In this document: in pieces, positions 45,185-56,269 of the stretch
Position numbering within the stretch: the first letter of the stretch is position 1
Layout: every line of letters starts with the position of its first letter
Origin: Maricaulis maris
GTDB taxonomy: Bacteria; Pseudomonadota; Alphaproteobacteria; Caulobacterales; Maricaulaceae
DNA: 64,000 nt
Direction of reading: 5' to 3'
Assembly: GCF_003634045.1 (NCBI RefSeq)
Contig: NZ_RBIM01000005.1
Location: forward strand, 62,001-126,000
The notes under the pieces: generated by a model
What the model saw: only the letters and a program-made list of their open reading frames with translations
Database searches by the model: none
What the model was told of the DNA's origin: nothing
Translations under genes and position numbers: made by a program

Positions 45185-45490
45185 TCAGGCGATTTCGGGA
45201 TTGCTCTCGCGCGAGGCATCGACGCGTTCGCGCAATTCCTTGCCGGTCTTGAAGAAGGGAACGTGCTTTTCCTTTACCGCGACACTTTCGCCGGTGCGCG
45301 GGTTGCGACCGACCCGGGAGGGACGGTGGCGAACCGAAAAGGCACCAAACCCGCGAAGCTCGACACGGTCTCCCTCAGCCAAGGCGTCAGTGACACCATC
45401 GAGGATGGTATTGACGACGCGCTCCACATCGCGGTGATAAAGATGGGGATTGGCCTCGGCCAATTTGTCGATCAATTCCGACTTGATCAT
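45185..45490 (-). CDS. ihfB: integration host factor subunit beta
   Basis: A 101-residue HU/IHF-family DNA-bending protein. [20 protein letters not shown] and the beta-arm [19 protein letters not shown] are diagnostic, and the position directly after cmk-rpsA is the usual location of ihfB. It forms a heterodimer with IhfA (not in the window). IHF assists sigma-54 promoters, and rpoN is encoded 7 kb away. The rpsA terminator upstream suggests its own promoter within the roughly 80-base gap. Confidence 0.95.
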   Translation of the reverse strand: MIKSELIDKLAEANPHLYHRDVERVVNTILDGVTDALAEGDRVELRGFGAFSVRHRPSRVGRNPRTGESVAVKEKHVPFFKTGKELRERVDASRESNPEIA

Positions 45491-45569
45491 GCTAACCCTC
45501 CGCGAGTGAATATCGAATTCTTACGTCTGGCGTCCGCGCCGTCAATCCACACCGATAATATTGGTCAAT

Positions 45570-45600
45570 AAAAAACGGCCGGAGCGTGGGCTCCGGCCGT
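45570..45600 (-). terminator. intrinsic terminator of rpsA
   Basis: On the minus strand ACGGCCGGAG pairs with CTCCGGCCGT around a six-base loop and is followed by TTTTTT. It lies about 30 bases after the rpsA stop. Confidence 0.9.
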
Positions 45601-45629
45601 TCTTCATGACCCGTAGGGCAAGACAAATC

Positions 45630-47333
<1,704 letters not shown>

Positions 47334-47512
47334 GTTAAAGGGTTGCTCCGATGCGACGAGGTTCGATCTGGTCGTGTGTATCTCGTCGCTTGGCCGGGTT
47401 CGGCCGGTTGGAATTTGAACATTGTGGGCGCCCGCAACGGGTCCGTGGCCTGCAGGGTCACGGTATCCGTCGTCAGAACACCCGGCTATCTGCTGCCTTG
47501 CTATCGACAGGA

Positions 47513-48139
47513 TCACGCCTTTTGGCGCTTTTCCACAATTGAGACGGCTTGGGCAACGGCCGCGTCTATACTCAAGGATGACGTGTCTAGCAAGGTCGCG
47601 TCGTCGGCGGGGCGCATCGGGGCGTCGGCCCGTTCGGCATCGCGCCGGTCCCGTTCGCGGGTCTGGGCGAGCATTTCGCCGAGACTGATCGTCTCGCCAC
47701 AGGCTGTCAGTTCCTCCCAGCGCCGCCTGGCGCGGGTGCTGCTATCGGCGGTCACATAAAGTTTCACGTCGGCGTCCGGGCAGATCACGGTGCCGATATC
47801 GCGGCCGTCGAGGACAGCGCCGCCCGGCTGGGTGGCGAAATCACGTTGCAGCTCGAAAAGCGCATTGCGAACACCGGTGAGGACCGCGATGCGCGACGCC
47901 ATGGCACCGGCTTCGGCGGTCCGGATGCGGACCTCGTCGATTTCCGCGATCTTCAACGAACGCGCCGCCCTGGCGCAGGCTTGTTCGTCCGACGGATCGA
48001 TGCCGGCATCCAGCACCGCCACCCCGGTCGCCCGGTAGAGTGAGCCGGTGTCGAGATGGGGCAGGCCGAACCGCGCCGCCAGGGCACGGGCAATTGTGCC
48101 CTTTCCGGACGCCATGGGACCATCGACCGCGATGATCAT
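47513..48139 (-). CDS. cmk: cytidylate kinase
   Basis: A 208-residue CMP/dCMP kinase. The P-loop is GPMASGKGT at residues 7-15, followed by GLPHLDTGSLYRA, LDGRDIGTVICPDADVKLYVTA and the RRDAERADAPMRPADDA lid. Length is typical. It starts with an ATG overlapping the aroA stop by four bases, and the order aroA-cmk-rpsA-ihfB is conserved across proteobacteria. Confidence 0.97.
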   Translation of the reverse strand: MIIAVDGPMASGKGTIARALAARFGLPHLDTGSLYRATGVAVLDAGIDPSDEQACARAARSLKIAEIDEVRIRTAEAGAMASRIAVLTGVRNALFELQRDFATQPGGAVLDGRDIGTVICPDADVKLYVTADSSTRARRRWEELTACGETISLGEMLAQTRERDRRDAERADAPMRPADDATLLDTSSLSIDAAVAQAVSIVEKRQKA

Positions 48140-49482
48140 GCGATCGGTTCCAAGGTGCCGCCGAGGGTTTCGACATGGGTGAAAAAGTCGGGATAGCTGG
48201 TCGCGATCATGGCCACATCGTCGACCGATGACGGTGTCTGGGCGCCAAGGCCGATCACCAGCCCGCTCATTGCCAGGCGGTGATCATGGTGGGTCAGCGT
48301 TGTGCCGCCGCCGGGCACGCCGCCGATACCCAGGCCGGTGACGGCCAGGCTGTCCTCGCCCTCTTCGACCGGAACACCATTGGCGCGCAGCAGTGCGGCG
48401 CTGCCGGCAAGACGATCGCTCTCCTTGGCGCGCAATTCTTCCAGTCCCGGCATGTGGGTGACGCCATCAGCAAAGGCGGCAGCAACGCACAATACGGGAT
48501 ATTCATCGATCATCGAAGGCGCCCGTTCGGCCGGCACGGTGATGCCGGAGAGCCGGCTGTGGCGGACACGGATATGCATCGTTTTCTCGCCGGCCATGTC
48601 GGGGCCGGAGGTCAGCGTGATGTCGGCGCCCATCTCGCGCAGCGTGTCGATCAGCCCGGTGCGGGCGGGATTGTCCATCACGCCTTCCAGCGTGATGTCC
48701 GAGCCGGGCACGATCAGTGCCGCGACGATGGCAAATGCTGAGGAGGAGGGGTCGCCGGGCACGTCGACCGGGCAGGCGGTCAGGGTTTGCGGGCCGGTCA
48801 GTGAGACCGTGGTAGCGGCACCGTCGCGAACAACATCCAGCGCGACGCCAAACGCCCTGAGCATGGTTTCGGTGTGATCGCGGGTGATCTGCGGCTCGTG
48901 CACAATGGTGGTGCCGCTCGCGCCCAGGGCCGCCAGCAGGACGGCCGACTTCACCTGGGCCGAGGCGATCGGTGGGGTGTAGCGGATTGCCTTGAGCGGG
49001 CCGCCATCCAGCTGTGCCGGAAGTCGCCCGTCAGTCGTCGAGAAGCGGGCCCCCATCTCGCCGAGCGGATCGGTGACCCGTCGCATCGGACGCGACGACA
49101 GGCTTTCATCGCCGATGAATTCGGCGCTGGCACCGGTTCCGGCCACTGCGCCCATCATCAGGCGGACGCCGGTCCCGGCATTGCCGAAATCGAGGGCCTC
49201 GGCCGGGGTCTGGAATCGCCCGCCCGTGCCGATCACTTGCCAGCGTCCCGGGCCGAGATGCATGACCGTCGCGCCGAGTGCAGCTGCTGCCCGTCCGGAA
49301 TTTATGACATCATCACTTTCGAGCAATCCGGTGATTTCGGTGACGCCGTTTGCCAGCCCGCCCAGAATGAAGGCGCGATGCGAAATCGACTTGTCTCCCG
49401 GGGCTTTGATGGTTCCGGACAGCGTCGTTGCAGGCTTTGCCCGCATGGCGCCCGCGGGGCGCGAAGAAATAGGGGTCATCAA
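48136..49482 (-). CDS. aroA: 3-phosphoshikimate 1-carboxyvinyltransferase (EPSP synthase)
   Basis: A 448-residue enzyme of the shikimate pathway that joins PEP to shikimate-3-phosphate. Motifs are GTIKAPGDKSISHRAFILGGLANG, GNAGTGVRLMMGAV, DESLSSRPMRRVTDPL and DEYPVLCVAAAFADG. The SGTIKAPGDKS start plus the G-to-A-like context LMMGAVAGTG in the PEP loop suggest the class II, glyphosate-tolerant type seen in many alphaproteobacteria, though this is only inferred. It is divergent from the TIGR02300 gene, with about 110 bases between. Confidence 0.96.
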   Translation of the reverse strand: MMTPISSRPAGAMRAKPATTLSGTIKAPGDKSISHRAFILGGLANGVTEITGLLESDDVINSGRAAAALGATVMHLGPGRWQVIGTGGRFQTPAEALDFGNAGTGVRLMMGAVAGTGASAEFIGDESLSSRPMRRVTDPLGEMGARFSTTDGRLPAQLDGGPLKAIRYTPPIASAQVKSAVLLAALGASGTTIVHEPQITRDHTETMLRAFGVALDVVRDGAATTVSLTGPQTLTACPVDVPGDPSSSAFAIVAALIVPGSDITLEGVMDNPARTGLIDTLREMGADITLTSGPDMAGEKTMHIRVRHSRLSGITVPAERAPSMIDEYPVLCVAAAFADGVTHMPGLEELRAKESDRLAGSAALLRANGVPVEEGEDSLAVTGLGIGGVPGGGTTLTHHDHRLAMSGLVIGLGAQTPSSVDDVAMIATSYPDFFTHVETLGGTLEPIA

Positions 49483-49590
49483 CGGATTGGCAAGGTTTGA
49501 GGTGACATGACGGCGATGAGGTTTTGACAGAGCGCGGTGATCGTGGCAACGGGTCCCGCCGAAATTGAAAACTGGTTATGTAGGGATGTC

Positions 49591-50043
49591 ATGGCCAAGC
49601 CTGAATTGGGAAGCAAGCGCGCCTGCCCCAGCTGCAGCGCCAAATTCTACGATCTCGGACGCCGGCCGGCCCGCTGTCCGAAGTGTGGGAATGAGTTTGA
49701 CCCGGAGCGCGAAGACCCGCGTCTGAAGGCCAAACTTGAAACCGTCGACGAGGATGACGCGCCGAAAAAGGTCGTCAAGAACGATGATGATGACGGGTAT
49801 GGCGATGAGGCGGACGATACGCCGGAAGTCGATGCCGGCTCGGATGTACTCGTCAGCGACAATGATGATGATGACGATGATGACGCGTCCGGCCTGAGCG
49901 ATGACCTGCCTGACGGGTTCGGTGAGGACGGCGTTGACGACGATGATGACGACGATGATGACGACGACACCGGCGTCCTCCTTGATGACGAGGATGATGA
50001 GGATTTCGGCGAGTTCAACATCGACAAGGACGAGGACCTCTAG
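49591..50043 (+). CDS. TIGR02300-family zinc-ribbon protein with acidic tail
   Basis: A 150-residue protein from the ATG at 49591. The N-terminal zinc ribbon has C12, C15, C29 and C32 (ACPSCSAKFYDLGRRPARCPKC). The C-terminal two thirds are extremely acidic, with aspartate runs of up to 11 in a row, matching the family described only in alphaproteobacteria. The function is unknown; the acidic tail may bind basic or nucleic-acid-binding proteins. The aspartate tracts are encoded by GAT/GAC triplets and could vary in length by slippage. Confidence 0.88.
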   Translation: MAKPELGSKRACPSCSAKFYDLGRRPARCPKCGNEFDPEREDPRLKAKLETVDEDDAPKKVVKNDDDDGYGDEADDTPEVDAGSDVLVSDNDDDDDDDASGLSDDLPDGFGEDGVDDDDDDDDDDDTGVLLDDEDDEDFGEFNIDKDEDL

Positions 50044-50164
50044 GCCTCTGCTGTTGCGCTGCATTTGACGCGCAAAAGAGGCTTGATCCCGGTGAAAACC
50101 GGGACTAGGTTCCGCGCCTCTCGCCGAGGGCATGATCCTGATTGCCCACGGTGACCCGAGTTTC

Positions 50165-50240
<76 letters not shown>

Positions 50241-50246
50241 AGATCA

Positions 50247-50275
50247 AACCCCGCCGGTTCCGGCGGGGTTTTTTC
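50247..50275 (+). terminator. intrinsic terminator of tRNA-Ala
   Basis: AACCCCGCCGG pairs with CCGGCGGGGTT over a two-base loop and is followed by TTTTTT. Confidence 0.9.
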
Positions 50276-50313
50276 TTGAAACAACGGACAGGATTCGGAA
50301 TTTCGTTGTTCGG

Positions 50314-51210
50314 TCAGTCGGGCATATCATTCCAACCCAGCCGCAGCTGCCAGGCGGCGCGCCGGGCCGCCACGTCGTCGTCGGATGTGTTGGCCTGCTC
50401 GTCGGCGAGCACCGCGGCTTGCTGTGCCGCGTCATCATCGCCCAGCTCGGCCGCGAGCTCGTAGAGGACCCTCGCCTCGACCGGGTCGGTCTCACCCCAG
50501 CCCGGGTCCAGCCAGCTGTCTGCGAGTGCGATCAGCGCCAGCGTATCGCCGGCCTCTGCCCCGGCCTCCCAGGCCCGCCGGGCGGCGTCCGGGTCAAGTG
50601 GACCGGCCAAACCTTCGGCGGCACCGATTCCGAGAATATAGTGGGCCCGCATCAGGTCGGATTGCCGGTCCAATGCGTCGCGGGCCAGGGTGACGGCTCG
50701 CGCCGCGTCGACCTCGCCATCACCGTCAAACATCAGGGTTTCTGCCAGTGTCAGGCTGGCGAGCGGACCGAGTTCGACGTCGGACAACAGGGTTTCCAGG
50801 ATGGCGATGGCTGCGTCGCGCTCGCCGTCATAATCATACAACATCAACTCGGCGAGATCGTGACCGGCGGACGGATCCGCGGCCTGCCAAGCGAGCTCGA
50901 AGAAGGCGCGGGCGCGGTCGATATCCGGGTCGACGCCGAATCCGTCGCGATAGATCACGCCGAGCATGTGATTGGCGGGAGCCAGGCCGGCATCCGCCGC
51001 CTGCACCAGCCAGTACCGACCCGTTACCGTGTCGGGTTCGCCCTCTTCGGGAAAGCTGAGTTCATAGCCGTAGGCATAGGCCGCCTCCGGGTCGCCGCTC
51101 TCGGCCATTTCCCGCAGGCTGGGGGGTGGGGTCTGGGCCATGGCAGGGGCGCTTCCCAGCGCCAGCCAGCCGGCCAATAGGCATGCACCCAGCAGACATA
51201 TGCGCAGCAT
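50314..51210 (-). CDS. periplasmic Sel1-like (TPR) repeat protein
   Basis: A 298-residue protein with a signal peptide ending AMAQ near residue 26. The mature part is a solenoid of Sel1-type repeats of about 36 residues, e.g. PEAAYAYGYELSFPEEG, APANHMLGVIYRDGFGVDP, SAGHDLAELMLYDYDGERDAA, RAHYILGIGAAEGLAGPLD, TLALIALADSWLDPGWGETD. Sel1 proteins usually act as scaffolds for envelope complexes. No partner is evident in the neighbourhood. The gene lies alone between tRNA-Ala and ptsN. Confidence 0.85.
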   Translation of the reverse strand: MLRICLLGACLLAGWLALGSAPAMAQTPPPSLREMAESGDPEAAYAYGYELSFPEEGEPDTVTGRYWLVQAADAGLAPANHMLGVIYRDGFGVDPDIDRARAFFELAWQAADPSAGHDLAELMLYDYDGERDAAIAILETLLSDVELGPLASLTLAETLMFDGDGEVDAARAVTLARDALDRQSDLMRAHYILGIGAAEGLAGPLDPDAARRAWEAGAEAGDTLALIALADSWLDPGWGETDPVEARVLYELAAELGDDDAAQQAAVLADEQANTSDDDVAARRAAWQLRLGWNDMPD

Positions 51211-51288
51211 GTCGGGTCTCCTGACAATCTCAAGCGTCAGGTCACCACAATCTTGCTGAACCGGTGATGAGTACCCTGTTCAGGCGGT

Positions 51289-51753
51289 TCAGGCCGCGTC
51301 GCTGGCCGGTTCTCCCGCCAGGACAGCGTGAACGGCGTCGGTATTGGGCGCGGCACGCAGACGTTGGCGGACATCCTCACGGCGCAGCAGGCGGGAAACC
51401 CGGGCCAGAGCCTTGAGATGTTCCGCGCCGGCGTTTTCAGGCGCCAGCAGCATGAAGATGAGATCCGCGGGCCGACCATCGATGGATTCGAAGTCGACCG
51501 GCGTTCGGAGCCGGGCGAAGACGCCGACCACTTCGTCCACACCGCTCAAGCGGGCATGGGGAATGGCGACGCCCTGTCCGACTCCGGTCGAGCCGAGGCG
51601 TTCGCGCTGGAGCACGGCATCGAAAATCGTCCGGGACGCTTGTCCCGTCAGACCGGCAGCCAGTTCGGACATGGCCTGGAGGGCCTGTTTCCGGCTGGAC
51701 GCACCCAAATCAATGCTCACGCCCGCATTCGGGATCAAATCTGCTAACGCCAT
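51289..51753 (-). CDS. ptsN: PTS EIIA-Ntr nitrogen-regulatory protein
   Basis: 154 residues from the ATG at 51753. The phosphorylatable histidine is H66 in GVAIPHARL, and LGSTGVGQGVAIPHARL with DLIFMLLAPENAGAEHL is diagnostic. It belongs to the rpoN-hpf-ptsN cluster conserved in proteobacteria. It receives phosphate from the HPr encoded at 21 kb and influences potassium transport and stress regulation in relatives. It follows hpf after 17 bases. Confidence 0.96.
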   Translation of the reverse strand: MALADLIPNAGVSIDLGASSRKQALQAMSELAAGLTGQASRTIFDAVLQRERLGSTGVGQGVAIPHARLSGVDEVVGVFARLRTPVDFESIDGRPADLIFMLLAPENAGAEHLKALARVSRLLRREDVRQRLRAAPNTDAVHAVLAGEPASDAA

Positions 51754-51770
51754 TGTTCGACTACTCGCTC

Positions 51771-52403
51771 CTAGGCCGGCTCTGAGCGATCTTCCCGCGC
51801 CGGGTTCAGCCATCCGATATGGCCGTCCGGTCGCCGGTAGACGATGTTGAGACCACCATTGGCGGCGTTGCGGAACATGAGGAAGGACGAATCCGCCGCA
51901 TCCAGTTCCAGCGACGCCATGCCCACGGTCAGGGTGCGGACTTCTCCGACCTGTTCCGCGATGACGATCGGCTCCGGCGCACCATTGAGCGGCGCGCCAC
52001 TTGTGTCGTCCTCCTCATAATCGTCCTCATCTTCAACATGGCTGTCGCGCATGCCCTTGAGGACGACGATGGGGAGACTTTCGGCCGGAAGTTCGGCCTT
52101 GTTGTCATTGTGGTGGTTCTTCAGTTTCCGCTTGTAGCGGCGGAGGCGCTTCTCCAGGCGCTCCATCGTGTTTTCCGCTGCCTTGTAGGCGTCATCGGCT
52201 TCGCCGTGGGCCTGCAGCATCACCCCCGAGGGCAGATGCACTGAACATTCGACGCGAAAGCCTGTGCCCTCGCGCGAAATCGATACATAAGCTTCACCGG
52301 GACGGTTGAAGTATTTGGCAACTCCGTCTTCGACGCGGCCGAGAATTTGCTCCCGCAGCGCGCCACTGACGTCGATACCCTTGCTGACCACCTGAATATG
52401 CAT
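51771..52403 (-). CDS. hpf: ribosome hibernation promoting factor, long form
   Basis: 210 residues from the ATG at 52403. The N-terminal S30AE domain reads HIQVVSKGIDVSGALREQIL through AAENTMERLEKRLRRYKRKL. An acidic linker (EDEDDYEEDD) leads to a C-terminal domain beginning VRTLTVGMASLEL and ending NGGLNIVYRRPDGHIGWLNP, which in long HPF drives dimerisation of 70S ribosomes into 100S. It is produced when growth slows. It is linked with rpoN and ptsN. About 180 non-coding bases separate it from rpoN and probably include its promoter. Confidence 0.95.
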   Translation of the reverse strand: MHIQVVSKGIDVSGALREQILGRVEDGVAKYFNRPGEAYVSISREGTGFRVECSVHLPSGVMLQAHGEADDAYKAAENTMERLEKRLRRYKRKLKNHHNDNKAELPAESLPIVVLKGMRDSHVEDEDDYEEDDTSGAPLNGAPEPIVIAEQVGEVRTLTVGMASLELDAADSSFLMFRNAANGGLNIVYRRPDGHIGWLNPAREDRSEPA

Positions 52404-52583
52404 GCGCTCCTTCCCGCCGGCCATACACCGGCACGTGAGGCGTTGACGTGCAGTTCCGCCTCTCCTCGGAAAGCGGGCGGAACCTAGTCGCGGGCCGCGG
52501 GGGGAGTCAATGACTGTTCTCCGGATGCCAGCGGGCCGCGATCTCGGTGGAGATTTCCACCGGGGCGCCCGGACAAGCGATCC

Positions 52584-54098
52584 CTAGCCAGCACGTTTGA
52601 GCATACGACGACGCTGGACCGAGGACGGGATGTTGAGCGCCTCCCGGTATTTGGCCACAGTCCGGCGTGCGATTTCAATCCCTTCATCACGCAATTGTTC
52701 GACGAGGCTGTCATCGGACAGCACGTCATCGGCCGATTCCTGGCCGATCATCGTCTTGATCCGATGGCGGACAGCCTCGGCAGAGTGGGCTTCCCCGCCT
52801 CCGGCCGACGGGATTGCGGAGGTGAAAAAATATTTCAGTTCAAACATGCCGCGCGGAGTTGCGACATACTTGTTCGAGGTGACCCGGCTGACGGTCGACT
52901 CATGCATGCCGATCGCGTCGGCCACGGTTTTCAGGTTGAGCGGGCGCAGATAGGCGACGCCATGGGCCAGGAACATGTCCTGCTGGCGCACGATCTCGCT
53001 GGCGACCTTCAGAATGGTCCGGGCGCGCTGATCGAGGCTTTTGACCAGCCAGGACGCATTCTGCGAGCACTCGGTGATGAAGGTCTTGTCGGTTTCCGAC
53101 TTGGCGACGGCGGTGATCTCGTTGAAATAGCTGTTGTTGACCAGCACGCGCGGCAGGGTTTCCGAGTTCAACTCGACCTGCCAGCTGCCATCCGGCGACT
53201 GGCGGATGAAGACATCGGGTTCCACGGCGCGGGTCGAATCGACCCCGAAGGCATGACCCGGCTTCGGGGTCAGGGCGCGGATCTCGGCGATCATCTCGTC
53301 GAGATCCTCATTATCGACACCGCACAGTGATTTCAGCGCGGCATAGTCGTGCTTGGCCAGGCGTTCCAGATTGTCGAGCAGGGTGGCCATGGCCGGGTCG
53401 AGCCGGTTCTTGTCCTTGAGCTGCAGGGCCAGGCATTCCGGCAGGTCGCGTGCCATCACGCCGGCAGGATCGAAAGTCTGGGTCAGGACGAGCACCGCTT
53501 CCACGCGTGCCCGGTCGACGCCGAGCTGGGCCGCGATCTCATCGAGATCGGAGCGCATGTATCCGTCATCATCGGCGAGATCGATCAGGTGGGCGCCGAT
53601 CAGGCGGTCGATCGGATCGCGGGCGGCGACCGAGAGCTGATTGTGCAGGTGATCGGCGAGGGAGATGTCGCGCGAGGAATTGGCGATCGCGTCATAATCT
53701 TCGCTGGCCGGGCCGCGACCGCTTCCGGCGGTATAGTTCGAACCGGCACCGGCGCCCATGGCTGCGCCGCTCTCGACACCTTCAACGCCGGACAGGTCCG
53801 ACTTCGAATCATCGCCGTGCATCATGTCGGTATCGGCATCCATCGAATCATTGGCGTCGGCCGATGGTGCCGCGAGTTCCAGCTCGCGCGGCTCGCCCTG
53901 ACCTTCTTCGCGCAATGATTCGGTGGATGTGTCGCGATCATCGCGTTCGAGCAACGGATTGCGTTCCAGTTCGCCTTCAACGAACTCGGCAAGCTCGATA
54001 TTCGAGAGCTGCAACAGCTTGATGGCTTGTTGGAGCTGGGGTGTCATCACCAGGGATTGTCCCTGACGCATGTCCAGCTTCTGCATCAATCCGGCCAT
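52584..54098 (-). CDS. rpoN: RNA polymerase sigma-54 factor
   Basis: A 504-residue sigma-54. Region I is present as MAGLMQKLDMRQGQSLVMTPQLQQAIKLLQLS with the glutamine-rich helix. An acidic region II follows (about 60-115). The core-binding region and the helix-turn-helix MHESTVSRVTSNKYVATPRG lie in the second half, and the RpoN box RRTVAKYREALNIPSS is near the C-terminus. It needs AAA+ activators and in Caulobacterales directs flagellar and stalk genes. It is downstream of lptB on the same strand (37-base gap). Confidence 0.97.
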   Translation of the reverse strand: MAGLMQKLDMRQGQSLVMTPQLQQAIKLLQLSNIELAEFVEGELERNPLLERDDRDTSTESLREEGQGEPRELELAAPSADANDSMDADTDMMHGDDSKSDLSGVEGVESGAAMGAGAGSNYTAGSGRGPASEDYDAIANSSRDISLADHLHNQLSVAARDPIDRLIGAHLIDLADDDGYMRSDLDEIAAQLGVDRARVEAVLVLTQTFDPAGVMARDLPECLALQLKDKNRLDPAMATLLDNLERLAKHDYAALKSLCGVDNEDLDEMIAEIRALTPKPGHAFGVDSTRAVEPDVFIRQSPDGSWQVELNSETLPRVLVNNSYFNEITAVAKSETDKTFITECSQNASWLVKSLDQRARTILKVASEIVRQQDMFLAHGVAYLRPLNLKTVADAIGMHESTVSRVTSNKYVATPRGMFELKYFFTSAIPSAGGGEAHSAEAVRHRIKTMIGQESADDVLSDDSLVEQLRDEGIEIARRTVAKYREALNIPSSVQRRRMLKRAG

Positions 54099-54135
54099 GT
54101 GAACCTCTGTTTGGTACGTTTCATGCAGAGGTTAA

Positions 54136-54897
54136 TCAGCCAAAGCTTTCTCCGAGATAAACGCGGCGCACGTCTGGGTCGGCGCGGATCTGGGCCGGCG
54201 AGCCTTCGAACAGCACTTCACCCTCGTGAATGATCGTGGCTCTGTCCGTGATTTCAAGGGTTTCGCGGACATTGTGGTCGGTAATAAGAATCCCGATTCC
54301 CCGCTCTTTCAAAAAACGGATCAGGTCGCGGATATCGGTGATGGCCAGCGGATCAATGCCGGCAAAGGGCTCATCCAGAAGCATGAAGGAGGGGCGGGTC
54401 GCCAGGGCGCGGGCGATTTCCATGCGACGCCGTTCGCCGCCGGACAGTGACGGTGCCGGGGCCTTGCGCAGGTGCGATATGCGCAGCTCTTCCAGCAATT
54501 GATCGACCAGGGCATGGCGGGCATCGCGGTCTTTCTCGACCACTTCGGCAACAGCCAGAATGTTCTGTTCCACGGTCATGCCGTGAAAAATCGATTTTTC
54601 CTGCGGCAGATAGCCGATGCCGAGCCGGGCGCGCTGATACATGGGCAGGCGCGTGATGTCCTCGCCATCCAGCAGGATGCGTCCGTAATCGGCTTCGACC
54701 AGGCCGGTGATCATGTAAAAACAGGTCGTCTTCCCGGCGCCGTTGGGGCCGAGCAGGCCGGCCACTTCCCCGCGCTGCAGGGATACCGAGACGCCTTTGA
54801 CGACGGGCCGTTTGCGATAGGCCTTGCCGATCTGTTCGACGACGAGCCCGCCAGCCGGTTCGGTTTCGGCCGCAGGCATGGGTTCGGTAAGCGCCAT
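54136..54897 (-). CDS. lptB: LPS export ABC transporter ATP-binding protein LptB
   Basis: A 253-residue ATPase that powers lipopolysaccharide transport through LptFG. Walker A is [12 protein letters not shown] at about 49-60, the signature is [15 protein letters not shown], and Walker B is [15 protein letters not shown] followed by the H-loop [10 protein letters not shown]. The tail [15 protein letters not shown] is characteristic of LptB. It belongs to the lptC-lptA-lptB-rpoN-hpf-ptsN block. LptF and LptG are not in the window. Confidence 0.97.
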   Translation of the reverse strand: MALTEPMPAAETEPAGGLVVEQIGKAYRKRPVVKGVSVSLQRGEVAGLLGPNGAGKTTCFYMITGLVEADYGRILLDGEDITRLPMYQRARLGIGYLPQEKSIFHGMTVEQNILAVAEVVEKDRDARHALVDQLLEELRISHLRKAPAPSLSGGERRRMEIARALATRPSFMLLDEPFAGIDPLAITDIRDLIRFLKERGIGILITDHNVRETLEITDRATIIHEGEVLFEGSPAQIRADPDVRRVYLGESFG

Positions 54898-54929
54898 GAA
54901 AAACGTGTCCTTGTGCCGGCAGCCGGAAA

Positions 54930-55472
54930 TCAGCCTTCGGGTGTGTCAGACGATTCGGCCTCGTCGGTGGTGCGGGCCGGTTGCAGGACCATGCGCACGC
55001 GCTCGCCGGTGCCGGCTTCGCCGAAATTGGAATTGCCGGTCGCCAGATTGTTCACGAAACGATTGGTGGTGATCACATTATCGCCCTGGGTGATGACGAC
55101 CTCGCCGGTCAGGGTGATGATCTCCTCGGCCATCTGATAGACGCCGCGGTCACCGCGCGCGCGCTGGGCCGGTGTGATGTAGAAAACATTGTCGGTGGCG
55201 ACGATACGGTCGATATCGCCCCAGCCACCGCCTTCGCCCTCGCTTTCGCCATTATAGTACACGTCCATCCGGTCAGCCTGCAGGCTCGATTCGCCCTGCA
55301 CGACGTGGACATTGCCCAGCCAGACGATGTGGCGCTCGGCGTCAAAGACCTCGAATGTGTCCGCTTCGATGTCCAGCGGAAGCGAGGAGTTGCCGATCTG
55401 GGCCAGGGCGGCATTGCCCGTGAGTGCAGCGCTCATAAGCCCGGTCAGGGCGATAGCAAGCAGGCGCATCAT
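54930..55472 (-). CDS. lptA: LPS transport periplasmic protein LptA
   Basis: A 180-residue OstA-like protein with a signal peptide ending ALAQ near residue 25. The beta-jellyroll pattern is visible: [43 protein letters not shown], then [19 protein letters not shown] and [25 protein letters not shown]. It bridges the periplasm with LptC and LptD. The start overlaps the lptC stop by four bases. The mid-region [13 protein letters not shown] insertion is a small loop. Confidence 0.93.
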   Translation of the reverse strand: MMRLLAIALTGLMSAALTGNAALAQIGNSSLPLDIEADTFEVFDAERHIVWLGNVHVVQGESSLQADRMDVYYNGESEGEGGGWGDIDRIVATDNVFYITPAQRARGDRGVYQMAEEIITLTGEVVITQGDNVITTNRFVNNLATGNSNFGEAGTGERVRMVLQPARTTDEAESSDTPEG

Positions 55473-56182
55473 TGATTTCCTTCCTCGGGCGGCGCTGTCG
55501 TGTCGGGCGCGGTTCGGTCCTGTACCAGCCGTGCCCGGACATTACCGGAAAAGATGATGTGATTGCCACCATCGGAGATTTCATAGCTGTCGGCCCGGAT
55601 TGTACCCATCGGGCCGGTTCCTTCCACCGCTTCCTCACCGGTCACGCGCTCATCTCGCAGGAAGATGCGGGCGTGGTTGGACTGGAATCTGTAGCCGGCG
55701 CGGGTCCGGAAATTGACGTCTGAGTAGAGATCGAGAATGCGATTGGGCAGATCGTAGCGGCCGGATTCTGCCAGCACTTGCGACACATCGGTGCCGGCTT
55801 CGAGAAAGTTATAATCGAGCCGGGGGCGCTCGAGCTCGGTGACGCCATCGGCGGCATCACGGCGCCGTATCGCGACGTCGGCCGTCACCGCATAGGGGGT
55901 GAGGTTTTCGTCCCGGCCTGTGAAACGCGGATTGGTCATGCGTACATCCGTGCTGACCGACTCGGTCTCGCCGACAGCCGCGCCACTCGACCCGAGGACC
56001 AACTGAACCACCAGCAGGCCGGTTATCGTCAGGGCGCCTGCCGTGAAGAAGAGCCGCAGGCCACGAACGAAGGCGGTTCGACGCCGGGCAACGCTCAACG
56101 CCAAGGCACGACGCGGCTCCCATCGCGCATAGGCGTTGGATTGCTGCGGCTGGAAGCCGGAAGGGGCGGTCAAGCTGGTCAC
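55469..56182 (-). CDS. lptC: LPS export system protein LptC
   Basis: A 237-residue protein with a cytoplasmic basic N-terminus (about 35 residues), one membrane helix (about 42-62, LFFTAGALTITGLLVVQLVLG) and a periplasmic OstA-like domain that includes MTNPRFTGRDENLTPYAVTAD and LYSDVNFRTRAGYRFQSNHA. It passes LPS from LptB2FG to LptA. The gene is first in its overlapping pair with lptA, and a gap of about 90 bases separates it from rnd. Confidence 0.9.
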   Translation of the reverse strand: MTSLTAPSGFQPQQSNAYARWEPRRALALSVARRRTAFVRGLRLFFTAGALTITGLLVVQLVLGSSGAAVGETESVSTDVRMTNPRFTGRDENLTPYAVTADVAIRRRDAADGVTELERPRLDYNFLEAGTDVSQVLAESGRYDLPNRILDLYSDVNFRTRAGYRFQSNHARIFLRDERVTGEEAVEGTGPMGTIRADSYEISDGGNHIIFSGNVRARLVQDRTAPDTTAPPEEGNQ

Positions 56183-56269
56183 CGGGTCAAATACATCCGA
56201 TTGGGTCGTCGCACACGACCCTCGCGCCAGAAAGACCAGTCTTTGCTGGCCTTTTCAAGGCGGCCGCGG

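Noticed and set aside
52453-52483. GTTCCGCC/GGCGGAAC hairpin between hpf and rpoN as a terminator
   Set aside because: No T run follows on either strand and it is 100 bases past the rpoN stop, so it is left unassigned.
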